41,466 nt of DNA from CAYPCH01 sp964409165 (GTDB lineage Bacteria; Bacillota; Clostridia; Acetivibrionales; Acetivibrionaceae), in assembly GCA_964409165.1 (NCBI GenBank), contig CAYPCH010000017.1, positions 1-41,466 of the forward strand, read 5' to 3'. Shown here piece by piece: positions 6,860 through 15,376 of this stretch (positions within the stretch are counted from its first letter, which is position 1; the number at the start of each line of letters is the position of its first letter). The notes under the pieces are model-generated. The model ran no database searches, was not told the origin of the DNA, and saw nothing but the letters and a program-made list of their open reading frames with translations. The translations under genes and the position numbers were made by a program.

Positions 6860-7915
6860 ATGGGAGAAAAATTGTTAATGAAAGGTAATGAAGTTATTGC
6901 TGAAGCTGCTTTAAGGGCAGGATGCAGGCATTACTTCGGTTATCCTATAACACCTCAGACTGAAATTGCGCATTATATGGCACAGAAAATGCCACATGTT
7001 GGAGGTACTTTTGTACAGGCAGAAAGCGAAATCGCAGCTATAAACATGGTGTATGGCGCTGCAAGTGCAGGTGTAAGAGTTATGACTTCGTCATCGAGTC
7101 CGGGGATAAGTCTTAAGCAGGAAGGTATTTCATATATAGCAGGTGCGGAGCTTCCGGCGGTTATTGTAAATATTGTAAGATGCGGACCAGGGCTTGGCGG
7201 AATTCTTCCGGCTCAGTGTGATTATTTTCAGGCTGTAAAAGGCGGTGGACATGGTGACTATAAAATGGTAGTATTGGCTCCTTCTAGTGTACAGGAGCTT
7301 TATGAACTTACGGTAGAGGCTTTTAATATCTCAGATAAATACAGGGTTCTGACAATGATAATGGGTGATGGGTTGCTCGGACAAATGATGGAAGCTGTTG
7401 AATTTAAAGACAGCGAGAGCATCATAAATGCAGATAAAAATTGGGCTGCGACCGGAACTGGTATGAACAGGAAAAAGAATGAAATAACATCAATATATAT
7501 AAACCCTGAGGTATTGGAAATGCATAATCAGAAGCTTCAGGACAAGTACAGCTTAATTGAAAAAAATGAAACCAGGGTGGAAAGCTATAACTGCGAGAAT
7601 GCCGATATTATTGTTACGGCTTTTGGCACAGTTGCAAGGATTGTTAATAACGTTATAAAAATGGCTGAAAAAGAGGGCATTAAGGTTGGACTTATAAGAC
7701 CGATTTCCTTGTGGCCGTTTCCATCGGAAGAGTTTCAAAAATATACTGATGTTCCTAAAGCATTCTTATCTGTAGAGCTTAACGCGGGACAGATGGTTGA
7801 AGATGTCAAGCTTTCGGTAAACGGCAAAAGACCTGTATATTTTTATGGCAGGATGGGTGGGATGATTCCTACTCAGAAAGAAATTCTTGATAAAATAAAA
7901 GAAATATTAAGATAA
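6860..7915 (+). CDS. vorB: 2-oxoacid:ferredoxin oxidoreductase (VOR/KOR type), alpha subunit
   Basis: This is the 351-residue alpha subunit of a ferredoxin-linked 2-oxoacid oxidoreductase that decarboxylates a 2-oxoacid to an acyl-CoA. It starts MGEKLLMKGNEVIAEAALRA and has the family segment GCRHYFGYPITPQTEI, then EIAAINMVYGAASAGVRVMT and SPGISLKQEG. These are typical of stand-alone alpha subunits annotated as 3-methyl-2-oxobutanoate (branched-chain) oxidoreductase. 2-Oxoglutarate is an alternative substrate that sequence reading cannot exclude. I preferred ATG 6860 over TTG 6851 because the GGGGG site is only about two bases from the TTG. The beta subunit follows after 27 bases. Confidence 0.88.
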   Translation: MGEKLLMKGNEVIAEAALRAGCRHYFGYPITPQTEIAHYMAQKMPHVGGTFVQAESEIAAINMVYGAASAGVRVMTSSSSPGISLKQEGISYIAGAELPAVIVNIVRCGPGLGGILPAQCDYFQAVKGGGHGDYKMVVLAPSSVQELYELTVEAFNISDKYRVLTMIMGDGLLGQMMEAVEFKDSESIINADKNWAATGTGMNRKKNEITSIYINPEVLEMHNQKLQDKYSLIEKNETRVESYNCENADIIVTAFGTVARIVNNVIKMAEKEGIKVGLIRPISLWPFPSEEFQKYTDVPKAFLSVELNAGQMVEDVKLSVNGKRPVYFYGRMGGMIPTQKEILDKIKEILR

Positions 7916-7942
7916 GCGAAATAAAGGATAAGGTGGAGGAAA

Positions 7943-8689
7943 ATGGCTACAGTTTTTAAAAAACCACATGCTTTGGCAGATGTGTCCATGCACTACTGCC
8001 CGGGTTGTACCCATGGTATAGTCCATAGGATTATAGCAGAGGTTATAGATGAACTAGGAATAGAAGGAAAGACAGTGGGTATTTCACCAGTAGGTTGTGC
8101 TTATAACAATTATGAATATTTTAACTGTGATATGGTTCAGGCTGCACATGGAAGGGCACCGGCCGTAGGTACGGGAGTAAAGAGGGCTAATCCTGATAAC
8201 ATTGTATTTACCTATCAGGGAGATGGAGATCTTGCAGCGATTGGTACAGCAGAAATTGTACACATCGCTACAAGAGGAGAGAAGGTAACATCAATTTTTG
8301 TTAATAATGCCATATACGGCATGACTTCTGGACAGATGGCTCCTACTACATTATTGAATCAGGTTACAACAACTACTCCATACGGAAGAAAACCCGAAAT
8401 TCACGGTTTTCCGGTGAAGGTATGCGAATTGCTTTCCACATTGGAGGGAGCAGTATTTGTTGAGAGAGTCTCAATGCATGACATTAAGAATATTATGAAT
8501 GCAAAGAAGGCAATTAAAAAAGCATTCCAGGTTCAAATGGCAGGTTTGGGATTTTCCATTGTTGAAGTATTATCTTCCTGCCCTACAAACTGGGGACAAA
8601 ACCCTGTTGAATCCCTTAATTGGATAAAAGACAAAATGGTACCTGTGTTTCCGTTGGGTAATTTTAAGGGAAAGGACTTGGAGGTGTAG
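7943..8689 (+). CDS. 2-oxoacid:ferredoxin oxidoreductase (VOR/KOR type), TPP-binding beta subunit
   Basis: This 248-residue subunit binds thiamine pyrophosphate and helps form the catalytic centre with the alpha subunit. It has the N-terminal MHYCPGCTHGIVHRI motif, the TPP-metal motif GDGDLAAIGTAEIVH and the downstream VNNAIYGMTSGQMAPTT, all typical of beta subunits. Length is normal. The start is supported by GGTGGAGG. Its stop is followed, after seven bases, by the gamma gene, whose ribosome binding site (GGAGGTG) lies inside the end of this gene. Confidence 0.92.
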   Translation: MATVFKKPHALADVSMHYCPGCTHGIVHRIIAEVIDELGIEGKTVGISPVGCAYNNYEYFNCDMVQAAHGRAPAVGTGVKRANPDNIVFTYQGDGDLAAIGTAEIVHIATRGEKVTSIFVNNAIYGMTSGQMAPTTLLNQVTTTTPYGRKPEIHGFPVKVCELLSTLEGAVFVERVSMHDIKNIMNAKKAIKKAFQVQMAGLGFSIVEVLSSCPTNWGQNPVESLNWIKDKMVPVFPLGNFKGKDLEV

Positions 8690-8696
8690 TAGAAAT

Positions 8697-9230
8697 ATGT
8701 TGCATCAGGATATAATTATTGCAGGATTTGGAGGTCAGGGAATTCTATCTGGCGGAAGAATTCTTGCATATGCAGGAATGCTTGAAAACAGGAATGTTTC
8801 GTGGTTGCCGTCCTACGGACCTGAAATGAGGGGCGGTACAGCAAATTGCCATGTTATCATATCAGAAGAGACAATCGGTTCACCGATTTTAAACAGTGCG
8901 ACTTCTCTTATAGTAATGAACGGACCTTCTCTGGATAAATTTGAAGGCATAATGGTAGGCGGTGGAATTATTATAAAAGACAGCACACTTGTGGAAAAGA
9001 TATCTTCACGCAAAGATGTTGATTTAATCAGCATACCGGCCACTAAAATTGCAATGGAAATGGGCAATGCTGCTTTTGCAAATATTATACTTTTAGGAAA
9101 GCTTCTTGCCAGAACAAAAATAGTATCAAAGGAAAACTTTGTCAGCGCTTTAAGGGAGACTCTTCCGGAAAAGAAGCACTATTTGATACCAGACGAAATA
9201 AAAGCTCTTGAGACTGGAATGGAATATTAA
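8697..9230 (+). CDS. 2-oxoacid:ferredoxin oxidoreductase (VOR/KOR type), gamma subunit
   Basis: The 177-residue product is the gamma subunit. It has the N-terminal IIIAGFGGQGILSGGRILAY motif and the WLPSYGPEMRGGTANCHVI segment characteristic of this family. Gamma subunits take part in CoA binding and assembly. The gene ends the delta-alpha-beta-gamma operon and is followed by a strong hairpin terminator at 9240-9275. Confidence 0.92.
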   Translation: MLHQDIIIAGFGGQGILSGGRILAYAGMLENRNVSWLPSYGPEMRGGTANCHVIISEETIGSPILNSATSLIVMNGPSLDKFEGIMVGGGIIIKDSTLVEKISSRKDVDLISIPATKIAMEMGNAAFANIILLGKLLARTKIVSKENFVSALRETLPEKKHYLIPDEIKALETGMEY

Positions 9231-9239
9231 TAAATAAGC

Positions 9240-9275
9240 AAAATTGAGCACCCTCGGTAGGTACTCAATTTTATT
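9240..9275 (+). terminator. Intrinsic terminator of the vor operon (repeat R5, copy 2)
   Basis: AAAATTGAG at 9240-9248 pairs with CTCAATTTT at 9264-9272, and further partial pairing continues inside. The right arm itself gives the T-run. It sits nine bases after the gamma-subunit stop codon. The sequence resembles 67-107, so this terminator may have spread as a repeat. Confidence 0.8.
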
Positions 9276-9339
9276 AGGGCCATTTCCTAAAAGGAAATCC
9301 GGCAAAAAGCTTTGGGACTCGATGTCCCGAAGCTTTTTA
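9271..9339 (-). repeat. Palindromic repeat R2, copy c
   Basis: On the minus strand this copy reads AAAAAGCTTCGGGACATCGA and ends with GGAAATGGCCCTAATAA. Its first hairpin has a long stem ending in CTTTTT and would terminate glnN, whose stop codon (9337-9339) lies at the repeat edge. It keeps a full 23-codon open frame on the minus strand, like the copy inside tcdA. Confidence 0.88.
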
Positions 9340-11451
9340 TACATTGAAAAGTAAATCGCCATATGTTGGGAAAGGCCATACTTTTGAATCCACCAATGTT
9401 TCAAGTTTATCAGCATCCGTTCTTAATTCATTCATCTTAACAAATACAACATCTCTGAACATGCATGCTTGTGTATAAGTATCTTTATGTGTTTCAGACG
9501 CTTTAGAAACTGCATTCTCCAGTAAAGCAATACCCTTCTTGAAAGATGCTAGAATTGATGAAACTTCAGTTAATAGTTCACTCTGAGCGCTTATATCAAC
9601 ATTAAGTCCGGTTGCTTTTATTGAATTTATAGAGTTTGCAATATTTGCAGTAAACTCTATAACGGCCGGAAGTATCTGACGTTTAGCCATTTCAATCATT
9701 GTGAGCGCTTCAATATTTATTGTCTTTATATAGTTTTCAAGAGTAATTTCGTAGCGGGAATGAAGTTCGGATTTATTTAGCACAGCGTGTTTTTCAAATA
9801 CTCTTGCGTTTTTATCGGAAATAATTGCTTTTGTTGATTCAACCGTCGAACGAATATTTAAAAGACCTCTTTTTTCTGCTTCTATTACCCACTCGTCAGA
9901 GTAGTTGTTTCCATTGAATATTATTCTATTATGCTTTGTAATAATTTCTTTTATTATCTGTTGTACTTCTGAACCTAGAACTGTTGCTTTTTCAAGTCTG
10001 TCAGCAACTTCGCTTAAAACTTCGGCAACTATTGTATTTAATACAAAATTAGGACCTGATACCGAGCTGGATGAAGGCACCATTCTGAATTCAAATTTAT
10101 TGCCCGTAAAAGCAAATGGAGATGTGCGGTTTCTGTCGGTTGTATCCTTGGGTAATGTCGGCAATGTGTTTACGCCTATTTTTAATACACCTCCCTGTTT
10201 GCATGATTTAACACCACCGTTTTCAAACTGTTTCAATATATCTGTAAGCTGTTCTCCAAGGAATACTGAAATAATTGCAGGTGGAGCTTCATTTGCTCCG
10301 AGGCGATGGTCGTTTCCCGGGCTTGCAGCCGACGCTCTCAACATATCCGCATATTCATCTACAGCTTTTAACACAGAGCAAAGAAACACAAGAAACTGTG
10401 CGTTTTCATGAGGGGTGTTTCCGGGGTCTAATAAATTTATACCATCGTTTGTAATCATTGACCAGTTATTGTGTTTTCCCGAACCATTGACTCCGGCAAA
10501 TGGTTTTTCATGAAGAAGGCACACAAGACCATGCCTTAGGGCAACTTTTTTAAGTGTATCCATTACAAGCTGGTTATGGTCTGTAGCAATATTTGCAGTA
10601 CTGAATATTGGAGCAAGCTCATGCTGTGAAGGAGCAGCCTCATTATGCTTGGTTTTAGCCGATACTCCAAGCTTCCAAAGCTCTTGATCAAGTTCCTTCA
10701 TAAAGACTGAAATTCTTTCCTTCAATGCTCCGTAGTAGTGATCTTCCAACTCCTGACCTTTCGGAGGTTTGGAGCCAAAAAGCGTCCTTCCAGTATAGAC
10801 AAGATCCTTACGCTTTTCGTAAGTTGATTTATCAACTATGAAATACTCCTGCTCAGGTCCAACTGTTGTTATAACTCTTGTGGAGGAAGTGTTACCAAAT
10901 GCTTTCAAGACACGCATTGCCTGTATGGAAAGTGCTTCCATTGAGCGAAGAAGAGGAGTTTTCTTATCGAGAACTTCTCCATTATATGAGCAAAATACAG
11001 TCGGTATATAAAGAGTGCTATCTTTTACAAAAGCAGGAGAAGTGCAGTCCCATGCAGTATAACCTCTTGCTTCAAAAGTTGCTCTTAATCCTCCTGAGGG
11101 AAATGAGGAAGCGTCAGGCTCACCTTTAATCAATTCCTTGCCGGAAAACTCCATTATAACTTTTCCGTCTTCTGTAGGAGAGATAAATGAATCGTGTTTT
11201 TCGGCCGTAATACCTGTCATGGGATGAAACCAGTGTGTATAGTGCGTAGCGCCTCTATCAATTGCCCAGTCTTTCATTGCATTTGCAACTATTTCTGCAA
11301 TTTGAGAATCAAGGCGAATACCTTCTTCAATAGTTCTTTTAAAAGCTTTATAAGTTGCTTTTGGAAGACGTTCTCTCATAACTGAATCATTAAATACATT
11401 TGAACCGAAAACTTCGGATAAAGAATAAGTCTGTAATTCATTATTGAGCAT
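9337..11451 (-). CDS. glnN: Glutamine synthetase type III
   Basis: This 704-residue enzyme makes glutamine from glutamate and ammonia with ATP. The size and motifs match the large type III (GSIII) family found in clostridia, Bacteroides and cyanobacteria, not the 440-residue GlnA type. Visible motifs are GPEQEYFIVDKSTYEKR, KTKHNEAAPSQHELAPIF and GVNGSGKHNNWSM, which hold active-site metal and ATP ligands. The N-terminus carries the family GSIII region (FGSNVFNDSVMRERLPKATY). The ATG start has AAAGGGG upstream. The gene stands alone, convergent with the vor operon. Four 12-base tandem repeats occupy its leader at 11498-11545. Confidence 0.96.
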   Translation of the reverse strand: MLNNELQTYSLSEVFGSNVFNDSVMRERLPKATYKAFKRTIEEGIRLDSQIAEIVANAMKDWAIDRGATHYTHWFHPMTGITAEKHDSFISPTEDGKVIMEFSGKELIKGEPDASSFPSGGLRATFEARGYTAWDCTSPAFVKDSTLYIPTVFCSYNGEVLDKKTPLLRSMEALSIQAMRVLKAFGNTSSTRVITTVGPEQEYFIVDKSTYEKRKDLVYTGRTLFGSKPPKGQELEDHYYGALKERISVFMKELDQELWKLGVSAKTKHNEAAPSQHELAPIFSTANIATDHNQLVMDTLKKVALRHGLVCLLHEKPFAGVNGSGKHNNWSMITNDGINLLDPGNTPHENAQFLVFLCSVLKAVDEYADMLRASAASPGNDHRLGANEAPPAIISVFLGEQLTDILKQFENGGVKSCKQGGVLKIGVNTLPTLPKDTTDRNRTSPFAFTGNKFEFRMVPSSSSVSGPNFVLNTIVAEVLSEVADRLEKATVLGSEVQQIIKEIITKHNRIIFNGNNYSDEWVIEAEKRGLLNIRSTVESTKAIISDKNARVFEKHAVLNKSELHSRYEITLENYIKTINIEALTMIEMAKRQILPAVIEFTANIANSINSIKATGLNVDISAQSELLTEVSSILASFKKGIALLENAVSKASETHKDTYTQACMFRDVVFVKMNELRTDADKLETLVDSKVWPFPTYGDLLFNV

Positions 11452-11497
11452 TAAAAAATCCCCTTTCGATTATTATTTATTATATAAATTTTCTGTT

Positions 11498-11545
11498 TTT
11501 CAACTATTATTTCAATTATTATTTCAACTATTAATTCAACTATTA
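11498..11545 (-). repeat. Four tandem 12-base repeats in the glnN leader
   Basis: On the plus strand the units read TTTCAACTATTA, TTTCAATTATTA, TTTCAACTATTA and ATTCAACTATTA. They begin just downstream of the predicted glnN -10 box, so they would lie in the transcript leader or cover the start of transcription. A regulatory binding array or simple slippage are both possible. Confidence 0.75.
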
Positions 11546-11546
11546 T

Positions 11547-11575
11547 ATCATAATAAGTTTCACATTTGTGGTCAA
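11547..11575 (-). promoter_or_regulatory. glnN: Candidate sigma-A promoter of glnN
   Basis: On the minus strand TTGACC (11570-11575) is followed after exactly 17 bases by TATGAT (11547-11552). The position is about 95 bases upstream of the glnN start codon, with no gene between. Confidence 0.6.
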
Positions 11576-11737
11576 GATGTCCTCAATTAATGCGGAATAC
11601 ACAAGAGTTTCTTCTTGGCGATTGGAAGGATATTAACCGAATGTTTCCAGTATCCCTTGTACAATGTTAAAAAAAGAAGTAAAATTAAATATATATATAC
11701 CATAAAAGCATAATTATTAATGATAAGGGTGAAATTT

Positions 11738-12973
11738 TTGACCGAACATCTACCGTCTGCTTTACGCAACATAAATTTAATATCGCTTGTGATATATGTT
11801 TTATTTTTTTATCCTGTTTTAAGGGGAGTTTTTTACGTTTATTCAACCGAAAACATCAGGAAAACTATAGCCTCAATTATTAACAGTATTGAGTTTTTGC
11901 TGGGACTTGTCATTTCTATATATTTAACAAGGAAAATTTTCTTTGAAAATAGCTTTATTGTGTATAGAAAAGTTTATGAAATTATCCCTGAAGCCTTTAA
12001 AGCAATGCTGCATGGGAATTCTATTATTACTTATGTGGTCTGTGTACCATTATTACTGGGTGTATTTCTATTAATATTCAGACTTTTGGTTTATCACATT
12101 TTTAGTTCTCATTTAGATAAACTGGCTGATTTTCTTTATGATTTTTTTAGTCCAAAGGATAAAGTGGTTAAAAGCCTTACGGGAATTTTATTAAACCTTC
12201 CTAAAGCGTTTTTTAGAATATTTATTTTTGGACTTATAATTAGTTTTTCTTCATATTATTTTTATGACCCTCAGATATCGAAATGGTTAAACAGCTCAAA
12301 TGTATACCGCCATTTGTACAGGACAGCCCTTGAGCCTGTCTTGAATTCGAGTATTAAAAAGAAGGTTCCAGTAATTGTAAGCGATTTATTTAAGGGAAAT
12401 GATGAAAATGAAATACATATTGGTAAGGATGAAATCCTTACTATAGCGGAACTAATTTCGGATACTTATAATATAAATAGTATGATTATAAATAAGTATT
12501 TCAATGAAGTTACAGTAGACAAGGCTGTAAAATCCAACGATGAAATTGACAGAACTGCAAGAGAAATAGTGGGTATGGAAGAAAATAGCCGTAAAAAGGC
12601 ATATCTTATATATGAATGGATTACTAAAAATATATTGTATGACTACGAAAAGGCAGAAAACATTAATAATGACATAAAGGAAATAGTATCAGGTTCTATA
12701 ATTACTTTTAACACAAAAAAAGGTGTTTGTTTTGACTATACTTGCCTTTATGTTTCTATGTGCCAGGCTGTCGGAGTAAAGGTAAGGCTGGTAACCGGTC
12801 TGGGTTTTAGTGGTGTTACATGGGGGGAACATGCCTGGAACATGATATTTTGTGAAGAGGGGCAAAGGTGGATTGATGTGGATACCACTTTTGGTACAAT
12901 AGATAATTATTTCGACAAAAAAGACTTCAGTGTTGATCATAAATCCTCTGAAGTGCAGGGAGAGTGGCAGTAA
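11738..12973 (+). CDS. Membrane protein with transglutaminase-like domain
   Basis: This protein of about 411 residues has an N-terminal membrane part with roughly four hydrophobic segments (around residues 12-30, 48-65, 95-115 and 155-175) and a C-terminal transglutaminase/protease-like domain. The Cys-His-Asp triad is visible: C331 in KKGVCFDYTCLY, H365 in WGEHAWNMIF and D380 in WIDVDTTF. Such domains act as cysteine peptidases or crosslinking enzymes, often at the cell surface. I chose TTG 11738 because AAGGGTGA lies five bases upstream; ATG 11720 has no ribosome binding site. The substrate is unknown. It stands alone between glnN and ymaF. Confidence 0.85.
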   Translation: MTEHLPSALRNINLISLVIYVLFFYPVLRGVFYVYSTENIRKTIASIINSIEFLLGLVISIYLTRKIFFENSFIVYRKVYEIIPEAFKAMLHGNSIITYVVCVPLLLGVFLLIFRLLVYHIFSSHLDKLADFLYDFFSPKDKVVKSLTGILLNLPKAFFRIFIFGLIISFSSYYFYDPQISKWLNSSNVYRHLYRTALEPVLNSSIKKKVPVIVSDLFKGNDENEIHIGKDEILTIAELISDTYNINSMIINKYFNEVTVDKAVKSNDEIDRTAREIVGMEENSRKKAYLIYEWITKNILYDYEKAENINNDIKEIVSGSIITFNTKKGVCFDYTCLYVSMCQAVGVKVRLVTGLGFSGVTWGEHAWNMIFCEEGQRWIDVDTTFGTIDNYFDKKDFSVDHKSSEVQGEWQ

Positions 12974-12996
12974 GCAAAAGTGACTTTTCACCACTC

Positions 12997-13317
12997 TTAA
13001 ACATAAGCCTGACTTGCAAGACTTTTTGGAATATATCCAACTTCTTCATCAGTATAGCTTCTAAAAATATGATCATGCAATACATTTGTTTCAAGTCTGC
13101 CTTCTATCTTATGAATGTGACCATTTTCAGTTTTTACCGGAAGACCTGTATATCCCGTATAATAATGGGTATGTCCTGCATATGAACATATCCCCAAAAA
13201 TGCATGTATATGGAATGAGTCTATTCCGATCATACAGTCAGTATAGCCATAAATCTTATGCATATGTTTATTTGAAGTTTTTGAGTCTAACTTATATTTA
13301 TGAATATGAGGATACAT
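12997..13317 (-). CDS. YmaF family protein
   Basis: This 106-residue protein is rich in His-x-His pairs (HIHKY, HMHKIYG, FHIHAF, GHTHYY, HIHKIEG), the hallmark of the YmaF family named from Bacillus subtilis. The arrangement hints at metal binding, but no function is established that I know of. The ATG is preceded by a perfect AAGGAGG. It converges with the transglutaminase-like gene and is followed on its other side by a 370-base gap. Confidence 0.82.
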   Translation of the reverse strand: MYPHIHKYKLDSKTSNKHMHKIYGYTDCMIGIDSFHIHAFLGICSYAGHTHYYTGYTGLPVKTENGHIHKIEGRLETNVLHDHIFRSYTDEEVGYIPKSLASQAYV

Positions 13318-13690
13318 AAAATGCCTCCTTCGAAATATTGTAAACTATATTAATCACGAAAATAATTTTCACAAAATAATATACATAATTAATTTATACA
13401 AAACAGATTAAATTATTAGTCCAATATATTCTAAATCGATATAAAATAGAAAATATGCCTCTAAAAAATGTTTTTTACAGATTTATTGTGGTATATAATA
13501 AAGCGTTAGATATAATTATTATAGCTGATAGAATACCAAACTTCAATGCTGATTGAGAGGCTTATACTACTTTTCATGATTGGTAATATTCATTAAAAGA
13601 CTTTATAATTGTTTATTTCCAAATTATTATTATCGGCTTACAGTAGCTTGAAATTCTACAATATAAAACAAAAAAATTGAGGTGAAAAAT
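13318..13690. other. Intergenic region upstream of the second oxidoreductase
   Basis: No gene is visible. It holds a half copy of repeat R3 at 13346-13371 and a TATAAT at 13494-13499 that could be the -10 of the korAB promoter, with no clear -35 box. Another R3-like fragment (TTTTCATGATTGGTAATA) lies near 13572. Confidence 0.45.
13346..13371 (+). repeat. Palindromic repeat R3, half copy
   Basis: The sequence contains ATTAATCACGAAAAT, the left arm of R3, but lacks the right arm. It is probably a decayed or truncated copy. Confidence 0.55.
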
Positions 13691-15376
13691 ATGGTTTATA
13701 ATATTCTGATTGGTGGAGCAGCAGGACAAGGAATGGAGACTCTTTCGTCAATTCTCGAGAGAATTTTAAAGAGAAAAGGCTTTGAGATTTTTACTATAAG
13801 GGATTATATGTCAAGGGTTAGAGGAGGGCACAATTTTATTCAGGTACGTTTTGGTCAAACGAGGATTACTTCTCACACAAAAGTTCTTGATGGAATAATA
13901 GCTCTTAATGAAGAAACTATTTCCCTTCATATTGACAGGCTTGACAATAAAGGCTTTGTAATATGTGATGAAAGCCTTAAGTTTGAAGATGAGAGGGTTT
14001 TAAGGATGCCACTTGAGAATAGCGCGAAAGAAATCGGAAACCCTAAGGCTTCAGGAAGTGTTGCTCTAGGAGGTCTTTTTAAACTGTTTGGAATGGATTT
14101 GTCCTGCGCAAAGGAGATCTTGGAAGAAACCTTTAAAAAAGAAGCAGCATTGCATAATATAACCGCTATAGAGGAAGGCTATAAGCTTGTTGAGTCCAAG
14201 TATCAAACAGATATTTCAAACGAAGATAGTAAAATACTCATAAACGGTAATGATGCAATTGCATTGGGGGCTATAGCAGCAGGGTGCAAATTTTATTCTG
14301 CATATCCCATGACACCCTCCACAAGTATCATGAATTACCTCTCTGGTAAAATGGAAGAAGCAAAAATAATTGTAGAACAGGCTGAAGATGAAATTGCTGC
14401 TATAAATATGGCTATAGGTGCATCCTTTGCAGGGGTCAGAGCCATGACGGGAACATCCGGCGGAGGGTTTTCACTTATGGTAGAGGCATTAGGGCTTTCC
14501 GGAATGATGGAAATACCTTTGGTTGTAGCTGAAATACAAAGACCTGGACCTACTACAGGATTTCCAACAAGAACAGAACAATCGGATTTAAAGTTTGTTG
14601 TATCGGCATCTCAGGGTGAGTTTCCAAGGATGGTTATTGGATTAAGAAATCCAGAGGACTGTTTTTACCAAACTGTAAGAGCATTTAACCTTGCCGATAA
14701 ATACAGAATACCAGTTATACTATTAGGTGATCAGTTCCTGGCAGATACAACAGTTACCATTGATCCGTTTGATACGGGTAGGGTAGAGGTGAAGAGGTAT
14801 TTTAATGAAGATGAATATCAAAATGGCAAGGAGTATAAAACTTACGAACTAAGAAGCGATGGCATATCTCCGAGGATAATCCCCGGACAAATAAAAGGAA
14901 CAAGGGTTTTGGTTGACAGCGATGAGCATGATGAATATGGACAGATAACAGAATCAGCAGAGATTAGAGTTAAGATGACCGACAAACGCCTTAAAAAACT
15001 TGAGCTGTTAAGTAAAGAACTCGTAGAGCCTTACTACTATGGTGAGGATGAAATTGATGCACTTCTTGTCGGATGGGGAGCCCTTGACGGTCCTATAAAA
15101 GAAGCTGTATCACTATTAAACAAAGACGGTGTGAAAAAGTATGGTGCTCTTGTATTTGGAGATATCTGGCCTCTTCCGACAAAACTTCTTGCACAAAAAG
15201 CAGCAAGGGTAAAGAATATAATTAATGTGGAGCAAAATGCAACCGGACAACTGGCTTCAATTATAGCTGAGGTTTCAGGAATAAGGTGTACAGGAAGTGT
15301 TTTAAAGTATGACGGAAGACCAATTTCAGGAGAAGAAATATATGAGGGAATTAAGGAGGACAATAAATATGAGTGA
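13691..15376 (+). CDS. korA: 2-oxoacid:ferredoxin oxidoreductase, fused gamma-alpha subunit
   Basis: This 561-residue subunit joins a gamma domain (residues about 1-175, starting NILIGGAAGQGMETL with SRVRGGHNFIQVRF) to an alpha domain (from about 178, with NGNDAIALGAIAAGCKFYSA and YPMTPSTSI). This two-subunit architecture is typical of many bacterial KorA/OorA proteins. It acts with the adjacent beta subunit to convert a 2-oxoacid and CoA to acyl-CoA and reduced ferredoxin, or the reverse. 2-Oxoglutarate/succinyl-CoA is the usual guess but is not proved here. ATG 13691 is preferred because GAGGTG lies six bases before it; the GTG at 13682 is part of that site. Its end overlaps the beta gene by eight bases. 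Confidence 0.92.
   Translation: MVYNILIGGAAGQGMETLSSILERILKRKGFEIFTIRDYMSRVRGGHNFIQVRFGQTRITSHTKVLDGIIALNEETISLHIDRLDNKGFVICDESLKFEDERVLRMPLENSAKEIGNPKASGSVALGGLFKLFGMDLSCAKEILEETFKKEAALHNITAIEEGYKLVESKYQTDISNEDSKILINGNDAIALGAIAAGCKFYSAYPMTPSTSIMNYLSGKMEEAKIIVEQAEDEIAAINMAIGASFAGVRAMTGTSGGGFSLMVEALGLSGMMEIPLVVAEIQRPGPTTGFPTRTEQSDLKFVVSASQGEFPRMVIGLRNPEDCFYQTVRAFNLADKYRIPVILLGDQFLADTTVTIDPFDTGRVEVKRYFNEDEYQNGKEYKTYELRSDGISPRIIPGQIKGTRVLVDSDEHDEYGQITESAEIRVKMTDKRLKKLELLSKELVEPYYYGEDEIDALLVGWGALDGPIKEAVSLLNKDGVKKYGALVFGDIWPLPTKLLAQKAARVKNIINVEQNATGQLASIIAEVSGIRCTGSVLKYDGRPISGEEIYEGIKEDNKYE

Noticed and set aside
9150..9416. Minus-strand open frame running through repeat R2 copy c
   Set aside because: It spans the repeat, the end of glnN in another frame and the end of the vor gamma gene on the other strand. 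It is useful only as a sign that R2 keeps an open frame, not as a gene.
9905..10411. 168-codon plus-strand open frame opposite glnN
   Set aside because: Shadow of the strongly conserved glutamine synthetase frame.
11498..11545. CRISPR array from the regular 12-base units
   Set aside because: Units are contiguous without spacers and far too short; this is a plain tandem repeat.
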